The position numbers and the translations under genes are program-made. Below are positions 28,328 to 38,778 of a stretch of DNA of 58,374 nt, one piece after another. Below the pieces are notes generated by a model. The model ran no database searches and was not told where the DNA came from. It worked only from the letters and a program-made list of their open reading frames with translations. How positions within the stretch are numbered: position 1 is the first letter of the stretch; each line of letters starts with the position of its first letter. Source of the stretch: Myxosarcina sp. GA_180221_E-2-1-MAG-40_15 (GTDB taxonomy: Bacteria > Cyanobacteriota > Cyanobacteriia > Cyanobacteriales > Xenococcaceae). Location: positions 1-58,374 of the forward strand of contig JAIMKV010000024.1 in assembly GCA_020692205.1 (NCBI GenBank), given 5' to 3'.

Positions 28328-30211
28328 CTATACTGCGGTAGTTAGGGCCTCTTGCACAGTTTTGTTGTAAATAATTCGACCAATAGTGGTATTTATATAC
28401 TGAGAAATTTGCTCCCCTTCAGCAGATTTTCTGACGAATCTGTGGCGATAATACTCAATTTTGCTACCATCTGCTAAGTTTTCTGATTCCACAACTTCAA
28501 TATCGGGATCTTCGGTCACCACTTCACCCTCATAACGTAACCAGACATGAGCATGAAGATCTATTTGTCCCTGTTCGTAGGCTTTAATGGCATCATCTAA
28601 ATTACCGAAGCGCCGACCTTTTCCTTTGACTGCCTTGGGGTCTTCAGCAGTTAGGTAATAACAGCCCAAAACCATATCTTGAGATGGAGCAACAATTGGT
28701 CTTCCTGTTGCAGGAGACAGAATATTATGGCAGGCTAGCATTAACAATCTGGCTTCAGCCTGGGCTTCCAAAGATAAGGGGACATGAACCGCCATTTGAT
28801 CTCCATCAAAATCGGCGTTAAATGCAGGACAAACTAAGGGATGGAGTTGAATTGCTCTTCCTTCTACCAAAATTGGCTCAAACGCCTGAATACCTAAACG
28901 GTGTAAGGTAGGAGCGCGGTTAAGCATTACAGGATGACCGGCAATTACTTCTTTTAAGACTTCATAAACGCTAGGATCGTTACGCTGAATTAGTTTTTTG
29001 GCTGCTTTGATATTATTGACCATCCCGCTATTAATCAGACGATGGATGACAAAAGGCTGGAAGAGTTCAATTGCCATTTCTCTAGGCAAGCCACACTGAT
29101 AAATCTTTAATTTAGGGCCGACCACGATTACCGAACGCCCAGAGTAATCAACTCTTTTGCCTAATAAGTTTTGACGGAAGCGCCCTTGTTTACCTTCAAT
29201 AATGTCTGATAGAGATTTAAGAGGACGATTATTTGCGCCTACCACCGTACGACCTCGACGGCCATTATCAATCAGAGCATCTACCGCTTCTTGCAGCATC
29301 CGTTTTTCGTTGCGGACAATAATTTCGGGGGCCAGAATTTCTTGTAGTCTAGCCAGACGATTATTGCGGTTAATTACTCGGCGATAAAGATCATTGAGGT
29401 CAGAAGTAGCAAATCGCCCACCATCTAACTGCACCATCGGGCGCAAATCTGGAGGAATTACAGGAATAGCATTTAGTACCATCCATTCTGGACGAGAACC
29501 CGTAGCTACAAAGTTATCAATTACCCGCAAACGCTTAATTAGCTTGGCTCTTTTTTGTCCTTTAGAATCGTTGATTTGTTCTCGCAATTTTTCTGCTTCT
29601 TCTTCTAAAGCAACTTCTTCTAAAAGTCTTTGAACTGCTTCAGCACCGATACCAACCTCAACCCCGACTAATTCAGATTCTTCACTGTAGAGCTGGTCTT
29701 CAATCTCAATCCACTGATCTTCTGTCAACAGCTGTTTAGCTGATAAATTTCCTGCATTACCAGGGTCAAGCACCACATAAGCATTAAAGTAAACTACCTG
29801 CTCTACATCTCGCAGCGGCATATCCAAGAGAATACTTAGGTAACTGGGAATACCTTTGAGATACCAGACATGAGTTACAGGAGCGGCAAGCTTAATATAG
29901 CCCATACGATGCCGACGCACTCGCGATTCGGTTACTTCAACACCACAACGTTCACAAACAATACCGCGATGTCGCACTCGCTTATACTTACCACAGTGAC
30001 ATTCCCAGTCCTTAGCTGGACCAAAAATGCGTTCACAAAACAACCCATCCATTTCTGGTTTGAGAGTACGATAGTTAATTGTTTCTGGTTTGGTAACCTC
30101 GCCAACTAATTGCCCATTGGGTAAAGTTCTTTCTCCCCACTGACGAATTCTTTCAGGAGAGGCTATACCGATTTTGACGTAATCGAATCTTTGTTCTATT
30201 TGATTTCTCAT
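28328..30211 (-). CDS. rpoC1: RNA polymerase subunit gamma
   Basis: N-terminal part of the split beta' subunit, 627 residues. The zinc site [20 protein letters not shown] is near residue 70-90. The catalytic magnesium loop NADFDGD is at 465-471. The split between gamma and beta'' is specific to cyanobacteria and plastids. A 180-base spacer holding a hairpin repeat separates it from rpoB. Confidence 0.98.
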   Translation of the reverse strand: MRNQIEQRFDYVKIGIASPERIRQWGERTLPNGQLVGEVTKPETINYRTLKPEMDGLFCERIFGPAKDWECHCGKYKRVRHRGIVCERCGVEVTESRVRRHRMGYIKLAAPVTHVWYLKGIPSYLSILLDMPLRDVEQVVYFNAYVVLDPGNAGNLSAKQLLTEDQWIEIEDQLYSEESELVGVEVGIGAEAVQRLLEEVALEEEAEKLREQINDSKGQKRAKLIKRLRVIDNFVATGSRPEWMVLNAIPVIPPDLRPMVQLDGGRFATSDLNDLYRRVINRNNRLARLQEILAPEIIVRNEKRMLQEAVDALIDNGRRGRTVVGANNRPLKSLSDIIEGKQGRFRQNLLGKRVDYSGRSVIVVGPKLKIYQCGLPREMAIELFQPFVIHRLINSGMVNNIKAAKKLIQRNDPSVYEVLKEVIAGHPVMLNRAPTLHRLGIQAFEPILVEGRAIQLHPLVCPAFNADFDGDQMAVHVPLSLEAQAEARLLMLACHNILSPATGRPIVAPSQDMVLGCYYLTAEDPKAVKGKGRRFGNLDDAIKAYEQGQIDLHAHVWLRYEGEVVTEDPDIEVVESENLADGSKIEYYRHRFVRKSAEGEQISQYINTTIGRIIYNKTVQEALTTAV

Positions 30212-30253
30212 TGATAATTGAAGATTAGGTATTAGGTAGGGAATGCGTTGCGA

Positions 30254-30302
30254 CTCCGCCTCCTTGCCCAGAACTTGTCAGCAGGCTCAAGAGAAGGTGG
30301 AG
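30254..30302. repeat. GC-rich hairpin element in the rpoB-rpoC1 spacer
   Basis: CTCC-G-CCT...CTTG pairs with CAAG...AGG-T-GGAG, about 12 bp with one wobble and a small internal loop, around a 21-base loop. The flanks TGCGTTGCGACT and GCGTCGGAG are also G+C-rich, unlike the AT-rich surroundings. It looks like an inserted palindromic repeat. It lies inside the transcribed rpoB-rpoC1 spacer and could affect processing or relative expression. Confidence 0.45.
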
Positions 30303-30391
30303 CGTCGGAGATCAAAAGAAAGATAAAGACCAAATTAGCCGATCTTACCTGGATCCCCGAATTGCTAAATTGGAAAAAGAATTAAACAGCT

Positions 30392-33300
30392 CTAAACTTC
30401 TTCGATTGTTTCCTCTCTTTGTAAAGATTCGTAGGTCGGTCGGTTAGGAGTGCGGCGAGGAGTATCCGCCATTAAATCTACTTCCACATCACGACTACTA
30501 CCATCTTCTAATGATTCTAGTTTGTGTACTGCTATATCCAAACCTAGAGACTGTAGCTCGCGCATCAGCACTTTAAATGATTCTGGCGTACCAGGACGAG
30601 GAATTGGCTTACCTTTAACAATTGAATTAAGAGCTTCATTACGTCCCTGCATATCATCAGATTTGACCGTCAACAGTTCTTGTAAAGTATAAGCTGCCCC
30701 ATAGGCTTCTAATGCCCATACCTCCATTTCGCCAAAGCGTTGGCCACCCTGTTGTGCTTTACCACCCAAGGGCTGCTGAGTCACTAAGGAATAAGGTCCC
30801 GTAGAACGAGCATGGATCTTATCATCTACGAGGTGAACCAGCTTGAGCATATAAGCTTTCCCTACTGTCACGGGACGGTCAAACGCTTCGCCGGTACGTC
30901 CGTCAAATACCTGAATTTTTCCTGGGTTGTTTTCATCGTATACCCAAGACTTGCCTGGTTTACGAGCAGCATCCTGAATTTTGCCATGAACAGTTTCTCT
31001 AGACGCTTCTTTGCCGTACATTTCATCGAAGGGCATTATTTTAAAGCGTGTAGCTAGATTTTCTCCAGCCCAGCCTAGAAGACACTCAAACACCTGTCCC
31101 ACGTTCATCCGTGAAGGAACCCCTAACGGGTTCAAGGCAATATCAATGGGAGTACCATCGGGTAAATAGGGCATATCTTCAATGGGTAAGATCCGAGAGA
31201 TAATTCCTTTGTTACCGTGACGACCAGCCATTTTATCTCCTACTTGAATCTTACGTTTTTGAGCCACATAGATTCGTACCACCATATTGGCTCCTGGTGG
31301 TAATTCATCACCTTGTTCTCTAGTGAAGACACGGACATCAACAACCCGACCTTTCTCTCCGTTAGGAACTCGTAAGGAGTTATCCCTTACGTCTCTAGCT
31401 TTCTCACCAAAGATTGCTCTTAGCAACTTTTCTTCAGGAGGCTGATCAGATTCACCTTTAGGAGTTACTTTACCTACCAGAATTTCTCCTGCTTCTACCC
31501 AAGCACCAATATGAATAATGCCTCGTTCATCTAAATTACGTAAGGCATCTTCACCAACGTTAGGAATTTCGCGAGTAATTTCTTCTGGACCTAGTTTGGT
31601 TTGTCGAGCTTCAATTTCAAATTTCTCAACATGAATACTAGTATAAACGTCGTCATAGACTAAACGTTCGCTGATTAAGATTGCGTCCTCGTAGTTATAG
31701 CCTTCCCAAGGCATATAGGCGATCAAAACGTTTTGCCCCAGGGCTAATTCTCCACCTTCTGTAGATGAACCGTCTGCAAGTACCTGACCTGGAACAACGT
31801 CTTCTCCTGCATAGACTAAAGGACGTTGGTTTAGACAAGTATCTTGATTAGAACGTTGATACTTTTGTAGTTTGTAGATAATTTCTTGCCCAGGTTCTGG
31901 TGCATACATCCCATTGTTACCGTCTTCTACTCTGACTCGGACAACTTCGGCATCAACGTAGGTTACAATCCCGTGTGTGCGAGAGACAACCACCATTCCT
32001 GAGTCACGAGCTGTTTGGGCTTCTAGCCCAGTTCCTACCAAGGGTCGCTCAGGGCGCAACAAAGGTACAGCCTGACGCTGCATATTAGAACCCATTAAAG
32101 CGCGGTTAGCATCATCATGTTCGAGGAAGGGAATTAGACTAGTTGCTACAGAAACAATCTGCACAGGAGAAATAGCTACATAATCGACCTCATCTGGATC
32201 GCAGGTAGAAAATTCCTGACGATATCTAATCGCAATGGTTTCGCCCAGAATATAACCATCATCATCGGTTGCGACATCCCCTGGCGCAACTCTCATGTCA
32301 TCTTCTTCATCAGCGGTAAGATAAACAACATCTTCATGGCGCAATACGCGACCAGCTTCTACGCGGTAGTAAGGAGTGGCAATAAAGCCATAAGGGTTTA
32401 CTCGTGCATAGGTCGCCAGAGAACCAATTAATCCTGCGTTGGGTCCTTCAGGAGTTTCTACAGGACAAATACGACCGTATTGAGTAGGGTGAATATCCCG
32501 AACCGCAAAACCTGCTCTTTCTCTAGTTAGACCCCCAGGTCCCAAAGCTGAGAGACGGCGTTTGTGGGTCAACTCTGCCAACGGGTTTGTTTGATCCATA
32601 AACTGAGATAGCTGGGATGAACCAAAAAATTCTTTGATCGCTGCCACTAAGGGCTTGGGATTAACCAGTGCCGCTGGAGTTAAGCTGTTGGCTTCGCTTA
32701 CCGTCATCCGTTCGCGAATTATTCTTTCTAAACGATTTAGACCTACTCGAACTTGGTTCTGTAATAGCTCTCCTACAGAGCGAACCCGACGGTTACCTAA
32801 ATGGTCGATATCATCAGTATTACCGCCATCAAACTCTAGGTTAATTAAATAAGCAACCGCTGCCAAAATATCAGTAGTGGTCAGTACTCTAGTGGTATCA
32901 GGAACAGTAAGACGTAACTTTTTATTAATCTTGTAACGACCAACTCGACCTAAGTCATAACGTTTGGAATCGAAGAAGCGAGACTCCAGCAACTGCTGCC
33001 CACCACTTACCGTGGGAGGTTCACCAGGACGCAATTTGCGATATAGCTCTAGTAAAGCTTCTTCTTCGCTAGGATTACCTTCTTTGTCTAAGGTTTTTTG
33101 GTAGAATTCGGGATGGCGAATCCCATCCATAATTTCGTTATCACTCAAGCCGATCGCTTTGAGTAATACCTGCGCTGAAAGTTTACGGGTTTTATCAATT
33201 CTGACCCAAACTAAACCGTTTTTGTCGGTTTCAAACTTAAGCCATGCGCCGCGGTTGGGAATTAAGGAGGCAGAATAAGTACGACGACCATTTTTATCTG

Positions 33301-33703
33301 TTTCTGCTTTGTAATATACGCCAGGCGATCGCACAATTTGGTTGACAATTACCCGTTCTGCACCATTAATAATAAAGGTGCCGCGATCGGTCATCAAAGG
33401 AAGATCTCCGACAAAGACCTCCATTTCTTTAATTTCCCCACTTTCTTTATCGATTAGACGGGTAGGTACGTATACCTGAACGTTATAAGTGCTATCTCGG
33501 CGTTTTGCCTCCTCCATTGAGTATTTAGGTTCTTTGAGGCGATAGTTCTCGCCCATAAAATGCAGCTCAAACTTACCTGTATAATCGGTAATGGGAGAAA
33601 AACTGTTGAGTTCTTCAATTAACCCTTCTTCCAGAAACCAACGGAAGCTGGAGCGTTGGATTTCAATTAAGTCTGGTAGCAGATTGTAAGTAAGATTAGT
33701 CAT
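30392..33703 (-). CDS. rpoB: RNA polymerase subunit beta
   Basis: Catalytic core subunit beta, 1103 residues, the usual cyanobacterial length. The rifampicin region [20 protein letters not shown] then [10 protein letters not shown] is wild-type in pattern. The [12 protein letters not shown] and LLGWAGENL-like blocks and the C-terminal [19 protein letters not shown] are intact. It is in the order rpsT-tatD-rpoB-rpoC1-rpoC2, typical of cyanobacteria. Confidence 0.98.
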   Translation of the reverse strand: MTNLTYNLLPDLIEIQRSSFRWFLEEGLIEELNSFSPITDYTGKFELHFMGENYRLKEPKYSMEEAKRRDSTYNVQVYVPTRLIDKESGEIKEMEVFVGDLPLMTDRGTFIINGAERVIVNQIVRSPGVYYKAETDKNGRRTYSASLIPNRGAWLKFETDKNGLVWVRIDKTRKLSAQVLLKAIGLSDNEIMDGIRHPEFYQKTLDKEGNPSEEEALLELYRKLRPGEPPTVSGGQQLLESRFFDSKRYDLGRVGRYKINKKLRLTVPDTTRVLTTTDILAAVAYLINLEFDGGNTDDIDHLGNRRVRSVGELLQNQVRVGLNRLERIIRERMTVSEANSLTPAALVNPKPLVAAIKEFFGSSQLSQFMDQTNPLAELTHKRRLSALGPGGLTRERAGFAVRDIHPTQYGRICPVETPEGPNAGLIGSLATYARVNPYGFIATPYYRVEAGRVLRHEDVVYLTADEEDDMRVAPGDVATDDDGYILGETIAIRYRQEFSTCDPDEVDYVAISPVQIVSVATSLIPFLEHDDANRALMGSNMQRQAVPLLRPERPLVGTGLEAQTARDSGMVVVSRTHGIVTYVDAEVVRVRVEDGNNGMYAPEPGQEIIYKLQKYQRSNQDTCLNQRPLVYAGEDVVPGQVLADGSSTEGGELALGQNVLIAYMPWEGYNYEDAILISERLVYDDVYTSIHVEKFEIEARQTKLGPEEITREIPNVGEDALRNLDERGIIHIGAWVEAGEILVGKVTPKGESDQPPEEKLLRAIFGEKARDVRDNSLRVPNGEKGRVVDVRVFTREQGDELPPGANMVVRIYVAQKRKIQVGDKMAGRHGNKGIISRILPIEDMPYLPDGTPIDIALNPLGVPSRMNVGQVFECLLGWAGENLATRFKIMPFDEMYGKEASRETVHGKIQDAARKPGKSWVYDENNPGKIQVFDGRTGEAFDRPVTVGKAYMLKLVHLVDDKIHARSTGPYSLVTQQPLGGKAQQGGQRFGEMEVWALEAYGAAYTLQELLTVKSDDMQGRNEALNSIVKGKPIPRPGTPESFKVLMRELQSLGLDIAVHKLESLEDGSSRDVEVDLMADTPRRTPNRPTYESLQREETIEEV

Positions 33704-33794
33704 GAAGATGATAGCTTTTGTACTTATGTTTTAGTTTTGTGGCTCGGAAATAACTAAAGAAACTGAGATTGAGAAAAACTTGGTTTATTATTTA

Positions 33795-34580
33795 CTATTT
33801 AGTTAATTGAATACCAAATAAACGACAGGCATTAGCCGTAGTCTGCTCGGCAATTGTTTCGACGGATGTCAGACGCAGTTGAGCAAGCTGTTTTGCTACT
33901 TGCAGCACATAAGATGGCTCGTTGGTTTTGCCCCTATAAGGCACTGGCGCCAGAAAAGGACAGTCTGTTTCGATTAATAAGCGATCGCTAGGAACTATTT
34001 TGGCTGCTGCTTGAACCTGCTGGGCATTTTTAAAGGTGACAATTCCACTGTAGCTAATATAAAACCCGAGATCCAAAAACCACCTGGTTTCCACTTCATT
34101 GCCTCCCCAGCAGTGCATCACTCCCTTAACTGAACCTTCATGCTGGCAAAAATCAGTTAATACTTCTTTCAATTTTTTCGCTGCATCACGACAGTGAATA
34201 ATGACTGGTTTGTCAAGTTCTTGAGCTATTTTTAACTGTTCTTGTAAGGCTAAAATTTGTTCTGCTTGATTATTGGCTTTATAAAAGTCTAATCCTGTTT
34301 CTCCAATAGCTACCACCCGAATATCTGAATCAGCTAAAGACTTAATTTCTTTAGCCGTATCATCTTGCCATTTGTCAACGTCCAAAGGATGCAAACCAAC
34401 TGCAAATGAGAATTCAGGGAAACGATCCGCTATGGATTGTATTCCCTGAAATTCTTTTGGTTCTACACAAGAATGTATTAAATGAACTACACCTGCTTCT
34501 TGCCAACGTTGCCTTAACGAGCTTAAATTCCCTTGAAAAACATCAAAATTGATGTGAACATGGGTATCTATTAACTGCAT
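33795..34580 (-). CDS. tatD: TatD-family metal-dependent deoxyribonuclease
   Basis: TIM-barrel hydrolase of 261 residues related to TatD/YcfH nucleases. Metal-site motifs are DTHVHINF (His7, His9), [21 protein letters not shown] and the final ETDCPFLAP. Known relatives are 3'-5' exonucleases or D-aminoacyl-tRNA-type hydrolases. It lies 91 bases upstream of rpoB on the same strand and 120 bases after rpsT, a conserved cyanobacterial arrangement. The symbol denotes the family; orthology to E. coli TatD is not certain. Confidence 0.88.
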   Translation of the reverse strand: MQLIDTHVHINFDVFQGNLSSLRQRWQEAGVVHLIHSCVEPKEFQGIQSIADRFPEFSFAVGLHPLDVDKWQDDTAKEIKSLADSDIRVVAIGETGLDFYKANNQAEQILALQEQLKIAQELDKPVIIHCRDAAKKLKEVLTDFCQHEGSVKGVMHCWGGNEVETRWFLDLGFYISYSGIVTFKNAQQVQAAAKIVPSDRLLIETDCPFLAPVPYRGKTNEPSYVLQVAKQLAQLRLTSVETIAEQTTANACRLFGIQLTK

Positions 34581-34700
34581 CTATACTTGGTATATTGCTG
34601 ATTATTGTAATTGATTATCTCTTTTGGCCGTTAATCTAACACCAAAATGAAATCTATTTCGTTGGAGTATTTTAACCAACAGGTTGCCTATTCAAACAAC

Positions 34701-34991
34701 TTAAGCAGCCGTTGCCTTTTGTAAAATTCTAGCTATGCGGGATTTTTTCCTCGCCCCATTGTTTTTGTGGAGAACTTTACGCTTAACTGCTTTATCAATT
34801 TTGCTGTATGCTGCCGACATACTTTGCTTTACAGCTTCCATATTTTCAGGGGTGGGTTCGGCTGTATAAGTTTCTACTGCACCAAAATACTTTTTGGTCA
34901 AAGTTCTAAGTGCAGACTTATATGCTTTATTTCGCAGTCGATTGCGTTCTGCTGTTCTGATACGTTTGATTGCCGATTTTGAGTTAGCCAC
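34701..34991 (-). CDS. rpsT: 30S ribosomal protein S20
   Basis: Primary 16S rRNA-binding protein of the small subunit, 96 residues. The sequence is strongly basic and helical, with the hallmark N terminus [20 protein letters not shown] and a C-terminal [11 protein letters not shown] block. It is the first gene of the cluster that continues into tatD and rpoB. Confidence 0.97.
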   Translation of the reverse strand: MANSKSAIKRIRTAERNRLRNKAYKSALRTLTKKYFGAVETYTAEPTPENMEAVKQSMSAAYSKIDKAVKRKVLHKNNGARKKSRIARILQKATAA

Positions 34992-35213
34992 AGTTTTTTA
35001 AACAAGAAGTATTTGCTTTGTAAGTAATTTTGGAAATATATATAGAATTGGATTTTACAGTCTAGCAACTGTTGCTAATCTGTGTCAAGGAAATTAAAAT
35101 ATGTAGTTTGGCAAAGCTGAACAAACAGGTTGACCTAGCCAAGATAGGCGTACCAAGACAAATAGATTCACGTTAAGCTAGAAATGTAGTGATTTTCTTA
35201 CTGTAAAGATTTA

Positions 35214-35219
35214 TATAAT
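35214..35219 (+). promoter_or_regulatory. Consensus -10 box in front of the candidate RNA
   Basis: A perfect TATAAT. A start 7-9 bases downstream would fall at 35226-35228, exactly at the first base of the 13-bp closing helix. No convincing -35 is present. Confidence 0.45.
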
Positions 35220-35227
35220 AAATTGAG

Positions 35228-35479
35228 AGTCAGAGATTAACCCTTGGTATCGGTGTGACCCCGACAAATAGTACTAAGTTTGAGGAATGTCTATCAATAG
35301 TAAATAGACTCAGTCTCGTAGGCGAAATATCAAGGTAGATATAAATTCATAAGATGTTTACCGAAAACCGCATGAGATAGTTACCAACCATGCAAGCACA
35401 AAATCGTATTGCTGTGGTTACCGACCTCGATCCAACTTAGTAAGCAAGCTTTAGCTGTATCTAGTTTTGATCTCTGACT
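35228..35479 (+). ncRNA. Candidate structured RNA (about 250 nt) upstream of hisD
   Basis: AGTCAGAGATTAA (35228-35240) pairs with TTGATCTCTGACT (35467-35479): 13 bp with one G-T wobble. Inside, TACTAAGTT (35272-35280) pairs perfectly with AACTTAGTA (35434-35442). TGAGG (35281-35285) then pairs with CCTCG (35425-35429) beyond a 4-base bulge. Local hairpins include GTCTAT/ATAGAC (35289-35309), TCGG/CCGA (35250-35264) and GCATG/CATGC. The nested long-range helices indicate selection for an RNA fold or, alternatively, a palindromic mobile element. It does not match tmRNA, RNase P RNA, SRP RNA or a group I intron by core motifs. It could be a free RNA or a long hisD leader. Confidence 0.5.
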
Positions 35480-35531
35480 GATAGTAAAATCTCGCTTTTG
35501 TGTAATTGCTCAAATGGATATGGGGATCTCG

Positions 35532-36824
35532 ATGCTGCGAATAATTGATCGGCAAACTGAGGCACAAACAGAACTAAAGCGTATCGGCGATCGCAACAGT
35601 GGTGACGACATTCAGCCTAAAGAAAATGTCGTTAGAGAAATTGTTGCCAACGTCAAAAAAAATGGCGATCGCGCTTTACTAGAATACACTGAAAAGTTTG
35701 ATCGACAGCTTTACACTGCTGATCAATTACGAGTCAGAGGTTCAGAATTAGATGCTGCTTATCAGCAGGTATCTAAAGATTTACTCCGTGCTATCCAGGT
35801 AGCCTGTCAAAAAATAGAGGCTTTTCATCGCCAGCGAGTCCCCAAATCTTGGGTGCAGTTTGAAGAAGATGATGTGGTACTAGGAAAACGCTACACTCCT
35901 GTAGATCGAGCAGGGCTTTATGTTCCTGGGGGACGAGCCTCTTATCCCAGCACGGTACTAATGAATGCCATTCCCGCCAAAGTAGCCAAAGTGCCTCGAA
36001 TTGCCATGGTTACGCCACCTGGCCAAGATGGCAAAATCAATCCTGCGGTACTAGTCGCAGCCCAAGAAGCTGGAGTTGAGGAAATTTATCGAGTCGGGGG
36101 AGCGCAAGCGATCAGTGCTTTGGCTTACGGAACCGAAACCATACCCAAGGTAGATGTAATTACTGGACCTGGCAATATCTACGTTACTTTGGCTAAAAAA
36201 CTGGTATATGGCACGGTTGGAATTGACTCTTTAGCCGGCCCGTCGGAAGTATTAATTATTGCTGACGAACAGGCTAATCCAGTTTATGTTGCTGCTGATT
36301 TATTAGCTCAGGCAGAACACGATCCAATGGCGGCTGCCATCTTATTGACTACTAGTAACAGTCTAGCTCAACAGGTGCAGCAAGAGGTTAACCGACAGCT
36401 AGCCAATCATCCACGCAAAATGCTTACTGAAAAGGCGATCGCTCATTACGGTCTAATTGTAATAGTCGATTCTTTAGCAGAAGCAGCCGAACTATCTAAT
36501 TTGTTTGCACCAGAACATTTGGAATTGGAGATAGCAGAACCCTGGAACTTAATCGAGCAAATTCGTCATGCAGGAGCAATTTTTCTGGGTAATTCTACCC
36601 CAGAAGCAACTGGAGATTATTTAGCAGGGCCAAATCATACCTTACCTACTTCAGGAGCGGCTCGTTATGCTTCGGCACTAGGAGTAGAGACATTTATGAA
36701 GCATTCGAGTTTAATCCAGTATTCTTCAACAGCCCTAAAAAAAATGTCTAGTACCATTCAAATTTTGGCTCAGGCAGAAGGATTACCATCTCATGGTGAT
36801 TCGGTAAAATTTAGAACTGAATAA
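35532..36824 (+). CDS. hisD: Histidinol dehydrogenase
   Basis: Catalyses the last two steps of histidine synthesis (L-histidinol to L-histidine, NAD+-dependent, zinc enzyme). About 430 residues. Recognisable blocks are [34 protein letters not shown] and FAPEHLELE. An in-frame ATG exists at 35514, but the family N terminus MLRI and a GGGGAT just upstream favour 35532. Upstream lies the candidate structured RNA, ending 52 bases before this start. Confidence 0.96.
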   Translation: MLRIIDRQTEAQTELKRIGDRNSGDDIQPKENVVREIVANVKKNGDRALLEYTEKFDRQLYTADQLRVRGSELDAAYQQVSKDLLRAIQVACQKIEAFHRQRVPKSWVQFEEDDVVLGKRYTPVDRAGLYVPGGRASYPSTVLMNAIPAKVAKVPRIAMVTPPGQDGKINPAVLVAAQEAGVEEIYRVGGAQAISALAYGTETIPKVDVITGPGNIYVTLAKKLVYGTVGIDSLAGPSEVLIIADEQANPVYVAADLLAQAEHDPMAAAILLTTSNSLAQQVQQEVNRQLANHPRKMLTEKAIAHYGLIVIVDSLAEAAELSNLFAPEHLELEIAEPWNLIEQIRHAGAIFLGNSTPEATGDYLAGPNHTLPTSGAARYASALGVETFMKHSSLIQYSSTALKKMSSTIQILAQAEGLPSHGDSVKFRTE

Positions 36825-36961
36825 GCGCAACCCATAAAGAAATTATCTTCTTGTTTAGCAGCTCAAGATTGGCAATCAATAGCCTTAAAATACAAAGTTT
36901 AAACAAAAGTTAAGTTAACCCACAATTTGGCTTTAATTGCCGTCAGCCGAAATAAATCTGT

Positions 36962-36967
36962 TATAAT
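36962..36967 (+). promoter_or_regulatory. -10 box of the tRNA-Ser gene
   Basis: A perfect TATAAT 20 bases before the mature 5' end, a normal distance for a tRNA promoter with a short 5' leader. The -35 region is weak. Confidence 0.5.
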
Positions 36968-36986
36968 TCAAAGTCGATAAGCTCAT

Positions 36987-37075
36987 GGAGAGGTGGCTGA
37001 GCGGTTGAAAGCGGCTCCCTGCTAAGGAGTTATGGGGTGTAAACTTCATCGGGGGTTCGAATCCCCCCCTCTCCG
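36987..37075 (+). tRNA. tRNA-Ser(GCU)
   Basis: 89-nt class II tRNA. The acceptor stem GGAGAGG pairs with CCTCTCC followed by discriminator G. The D-arm GGCTGAGCGGTTGAAAGC has the serine layout. The anticodon loop CTGCTAA gives anticodon GCU (37021-37023), which reads AGC/AGU. A long variable arm and the T-loop GGTTCGAATCC are present. CCA is not encoded. Confidence 0.97.
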
Positions 37076-37084
37076 TACAGAGAA

Positions 37085-37127
37085 AGTACTAATAAAAAAC
37101 GTTTTTTTTAGCTTTTTTCTTAGTACT
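37085..37127 (+). terminator. Putative terminator after tRNA-Ser
   Basis: AGTACTAA and TTAGTACT enclose a second AT-only palindrome (A6-CG-T8) with a second T6 run, starting 10 bases after the tRNA. The stem is AT-rich, so intrinsic termination is possible but not strong. Confidence 0.4.
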
Positions 37128-37205
37128 GTGCGGAATATCTTAAATTTTTCGAGTACAATTCCAATCTATTGAACTAGATTGGCATACAGCCGAAACTTTA
37201 GAATT

Positions 37206-38522
37206 ATGAAGCGTTTTAATTTGTTGTTTTCCCAAGGCGATCGCCAAAAGAGCGAAAATCATCGTTCTAACTCAGCAATGATGCTAGCTTTAATGTCTTT
37301 GAGTGCAGGCGTGTTACTTACTTCCTGTCAAGGAGGAGATTCGGCTGCTGGTGATGGTCTGAAGCTAGGTGTTTTATCCCCGACTACGGGAGATCTTTCT
37401 TCTATTGGACAAAACTGGCCCGCAGCTGTTCAGCTTGCCGTAGACACAATTAATGAATGTGGGGGCGTTAATGAAGCTCAAGTTAGCTTAATCGCAGAAG
37501 ATGATCAGACAGATCCTAGCGCGGGTAGTAGTGCTATGACTAAGCTTGCTGAAGTAGACCGGGTAGCTGGAGTTGTGGGATCTTTTGCCAGTAGTGTTTC
37601 GGGTGCAGCAGTTGATATAGCGGTTCGCAATAAAGTCATGATGGTGTCTCCTGGTAGTACTAGCCCTGTGTTTACTGAGCGAGCGCAAAATGGCGAATTT
37701 GATGGTTATTGGGCGCGTACTGCCCCACCTGATACATATCAATCTCAAGCTTTAGCAGCACTGGCACAAAAACAAGGCTTTAAAAATATTTCTACCGTCG
37801 CCATCAACAATGATTATGGTGTGGGATTTGAGCAACAGTTTATTGATGCCTTCACCAAAACAGGAGGCAACATTGTTGGCAAACCAGTGCGTTACGATCC
37901 TAAAGCAGCGACTTTAGATAGCGAAGCGAAATCAGCTTTTGATAGCAAACCCGATGCTGTAGCAGCCGTTTTGTACGCTGAGACTGGCAGCGTACTGTTA
38001 AAATCGGCTTTTGAACAGGGATTGAGCGATGGAGTAACTATTTTACTGACGGATGGGGTTTACTCCGATGATTTTATCGAACAGGTAGGCAAGACTGCCG
38101 ATGGTAAATCCATTATCGCTGGAGCATTAGGAACTGTACCAGGTGCAGATGGCAAGGCTCTTAAACAATTTACATCGTTGTGGAACGAGAAAACTGGCAA
38201 AGAGCTGACTGCTTATGTTCCTCATAACTGGGATGCAGCGATTTTAATGATGTTGGCAGCCGAAGCGAGTGATGCGAATACAGGGGATGGCATAAAAAGC
38301 CAAATACTACAGGTAGCAAATGCTCCAGGAACAGAAGTTACTGATGCTTGCCAGGCTATGGAGTTAGTTCGTAATGGAGAAGAGATTAACTTTCAGGGAG
38401 CAAGCGGCAATGTCGATATTGACGAGAATGGCGATGTGGTAGGCAGTTATGATGTTTGGCAGGTAGCAGAAGATGGAACTTTGAGCGTGATTGATAAGGT
38501 TAATCCTGTTAGTGGTAATTAA
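37206..38522 (+). CDS. ABC transporter substrate-binding lipoprotein, amino-acid (Leu/Ile/Val-type) family
   Basis: Periplasmic binding protein of type I fold (Peripla_BP_6), about 438 residues. A signal segment is followed by the lipobox LLTSC, so it is a lipoprotein. The mature part starts with the family pattern KLGVLSPTTGDLSSIG and contains VVGSFASSVSG and VAINNDYGVG. Ligand type (branched amino acids, other amino acids or amides) cannot be read. No permease or ATPase gene is adjacent. ATG 37206 is preferred to the TTG at 37179 because the signal peptide then has the usual length. Confidence 0.85.
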   Translation: MKRFNLLFSQGDRQKSENHRSNSAMMLALMSLSAGVLLTSCQGGDSAAGDGLKLGVLSPTTGDLSSIGQNWPAAVQLAVDTINECGGVNEAQVSLIAEDDQTDPSAGSSAMTKLAEVDRVAGVVGSFASSVSGAAVDIAVRNKVMMVSPGSTSPVFTERAQNGEFDGYWARTAPPDTYQSQALAALAQKQGFKNISTVAINNDYGVGFEQQFIDAFTKTGGNIVGKPVRYDPKAATLDSEAKSAFDSKPDAVAAVLYAETGSVLLKSAFEQGLSDGVTILLTDGVYSDDFIEQVGKTADGKSIIAGALGTVPGADGKALKQFTSLWNEKTGKELTAYVPHNWDAAILMMLAAEASDANTGDGIKSQILQVANAPGTEVTDACQAMELVRNGEEINFQGASGNVDIDENGDVVGSYDVWQVAEDGTLSVIDKVNPVSGN

Positions 38523-38648
38523 TCTCTTTGAGTTATAGAGGTCTTTGAATGTACTCCAAAAGGGTTAAACTTAATAGTCAACATTAAAGATTCTCAAGCT
38601 TGCAAACTAACCCTAAATCGAACTAAGCTAAATGAAGATAGAGAAAAG

Positions 38649-38665
38649 GATATATCAGATATATC
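38649..38665. promoter_or_regulatory. Double GATATATC palindrome upstream of sodN
   Basis: Two copies of the self-complementary octamer GATATATC are separated by one A, 114-130 bases before the sodN start. Tandem palindromes this close suggest an operator, but no known consensus is matched. Confidence 0.35.
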
Positions 38666-38778
38666 ATTACACTCTATATCTTTTGTGCATCTAAATTAAT
38701 AGCCCTAATCGAAAATTGTCGCTGTTCTAAGTAAATTCGTTCACAGAAGTACATTCTATAAAACGAACACCATAAACT

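Larger units (their letters stand above)
34992..35513. other. 522-base divergent region between rpsT and hisD
   Basis: About half of it is a candidate structured RNA listed separately. The part nearest rpsT (34992-35200) should hold the rpsT promoter, but no consensus stands out. A 16-codon ORF (MQAQNRIAVVTDLDPT) at 35390-35440 is present but too short to support. Confidence 0.55.

Noticed and set aside
35390-35440. 16-codon ORF (MQAQNRIAVVTDLDPT) before hisD
   Set aside because: Too short, no Shine-Dalgarno, no histidine run as in an attenuator leader, and part of it lies in helices of the candidate RNA.
38561-38614. AGGGTTA/TAACCCT inverted repeat after the ABC binding protein gene
   Set aside because: Only 7 bp around a 40-base loop and no T tract, so it is too weak to call as a terminator.
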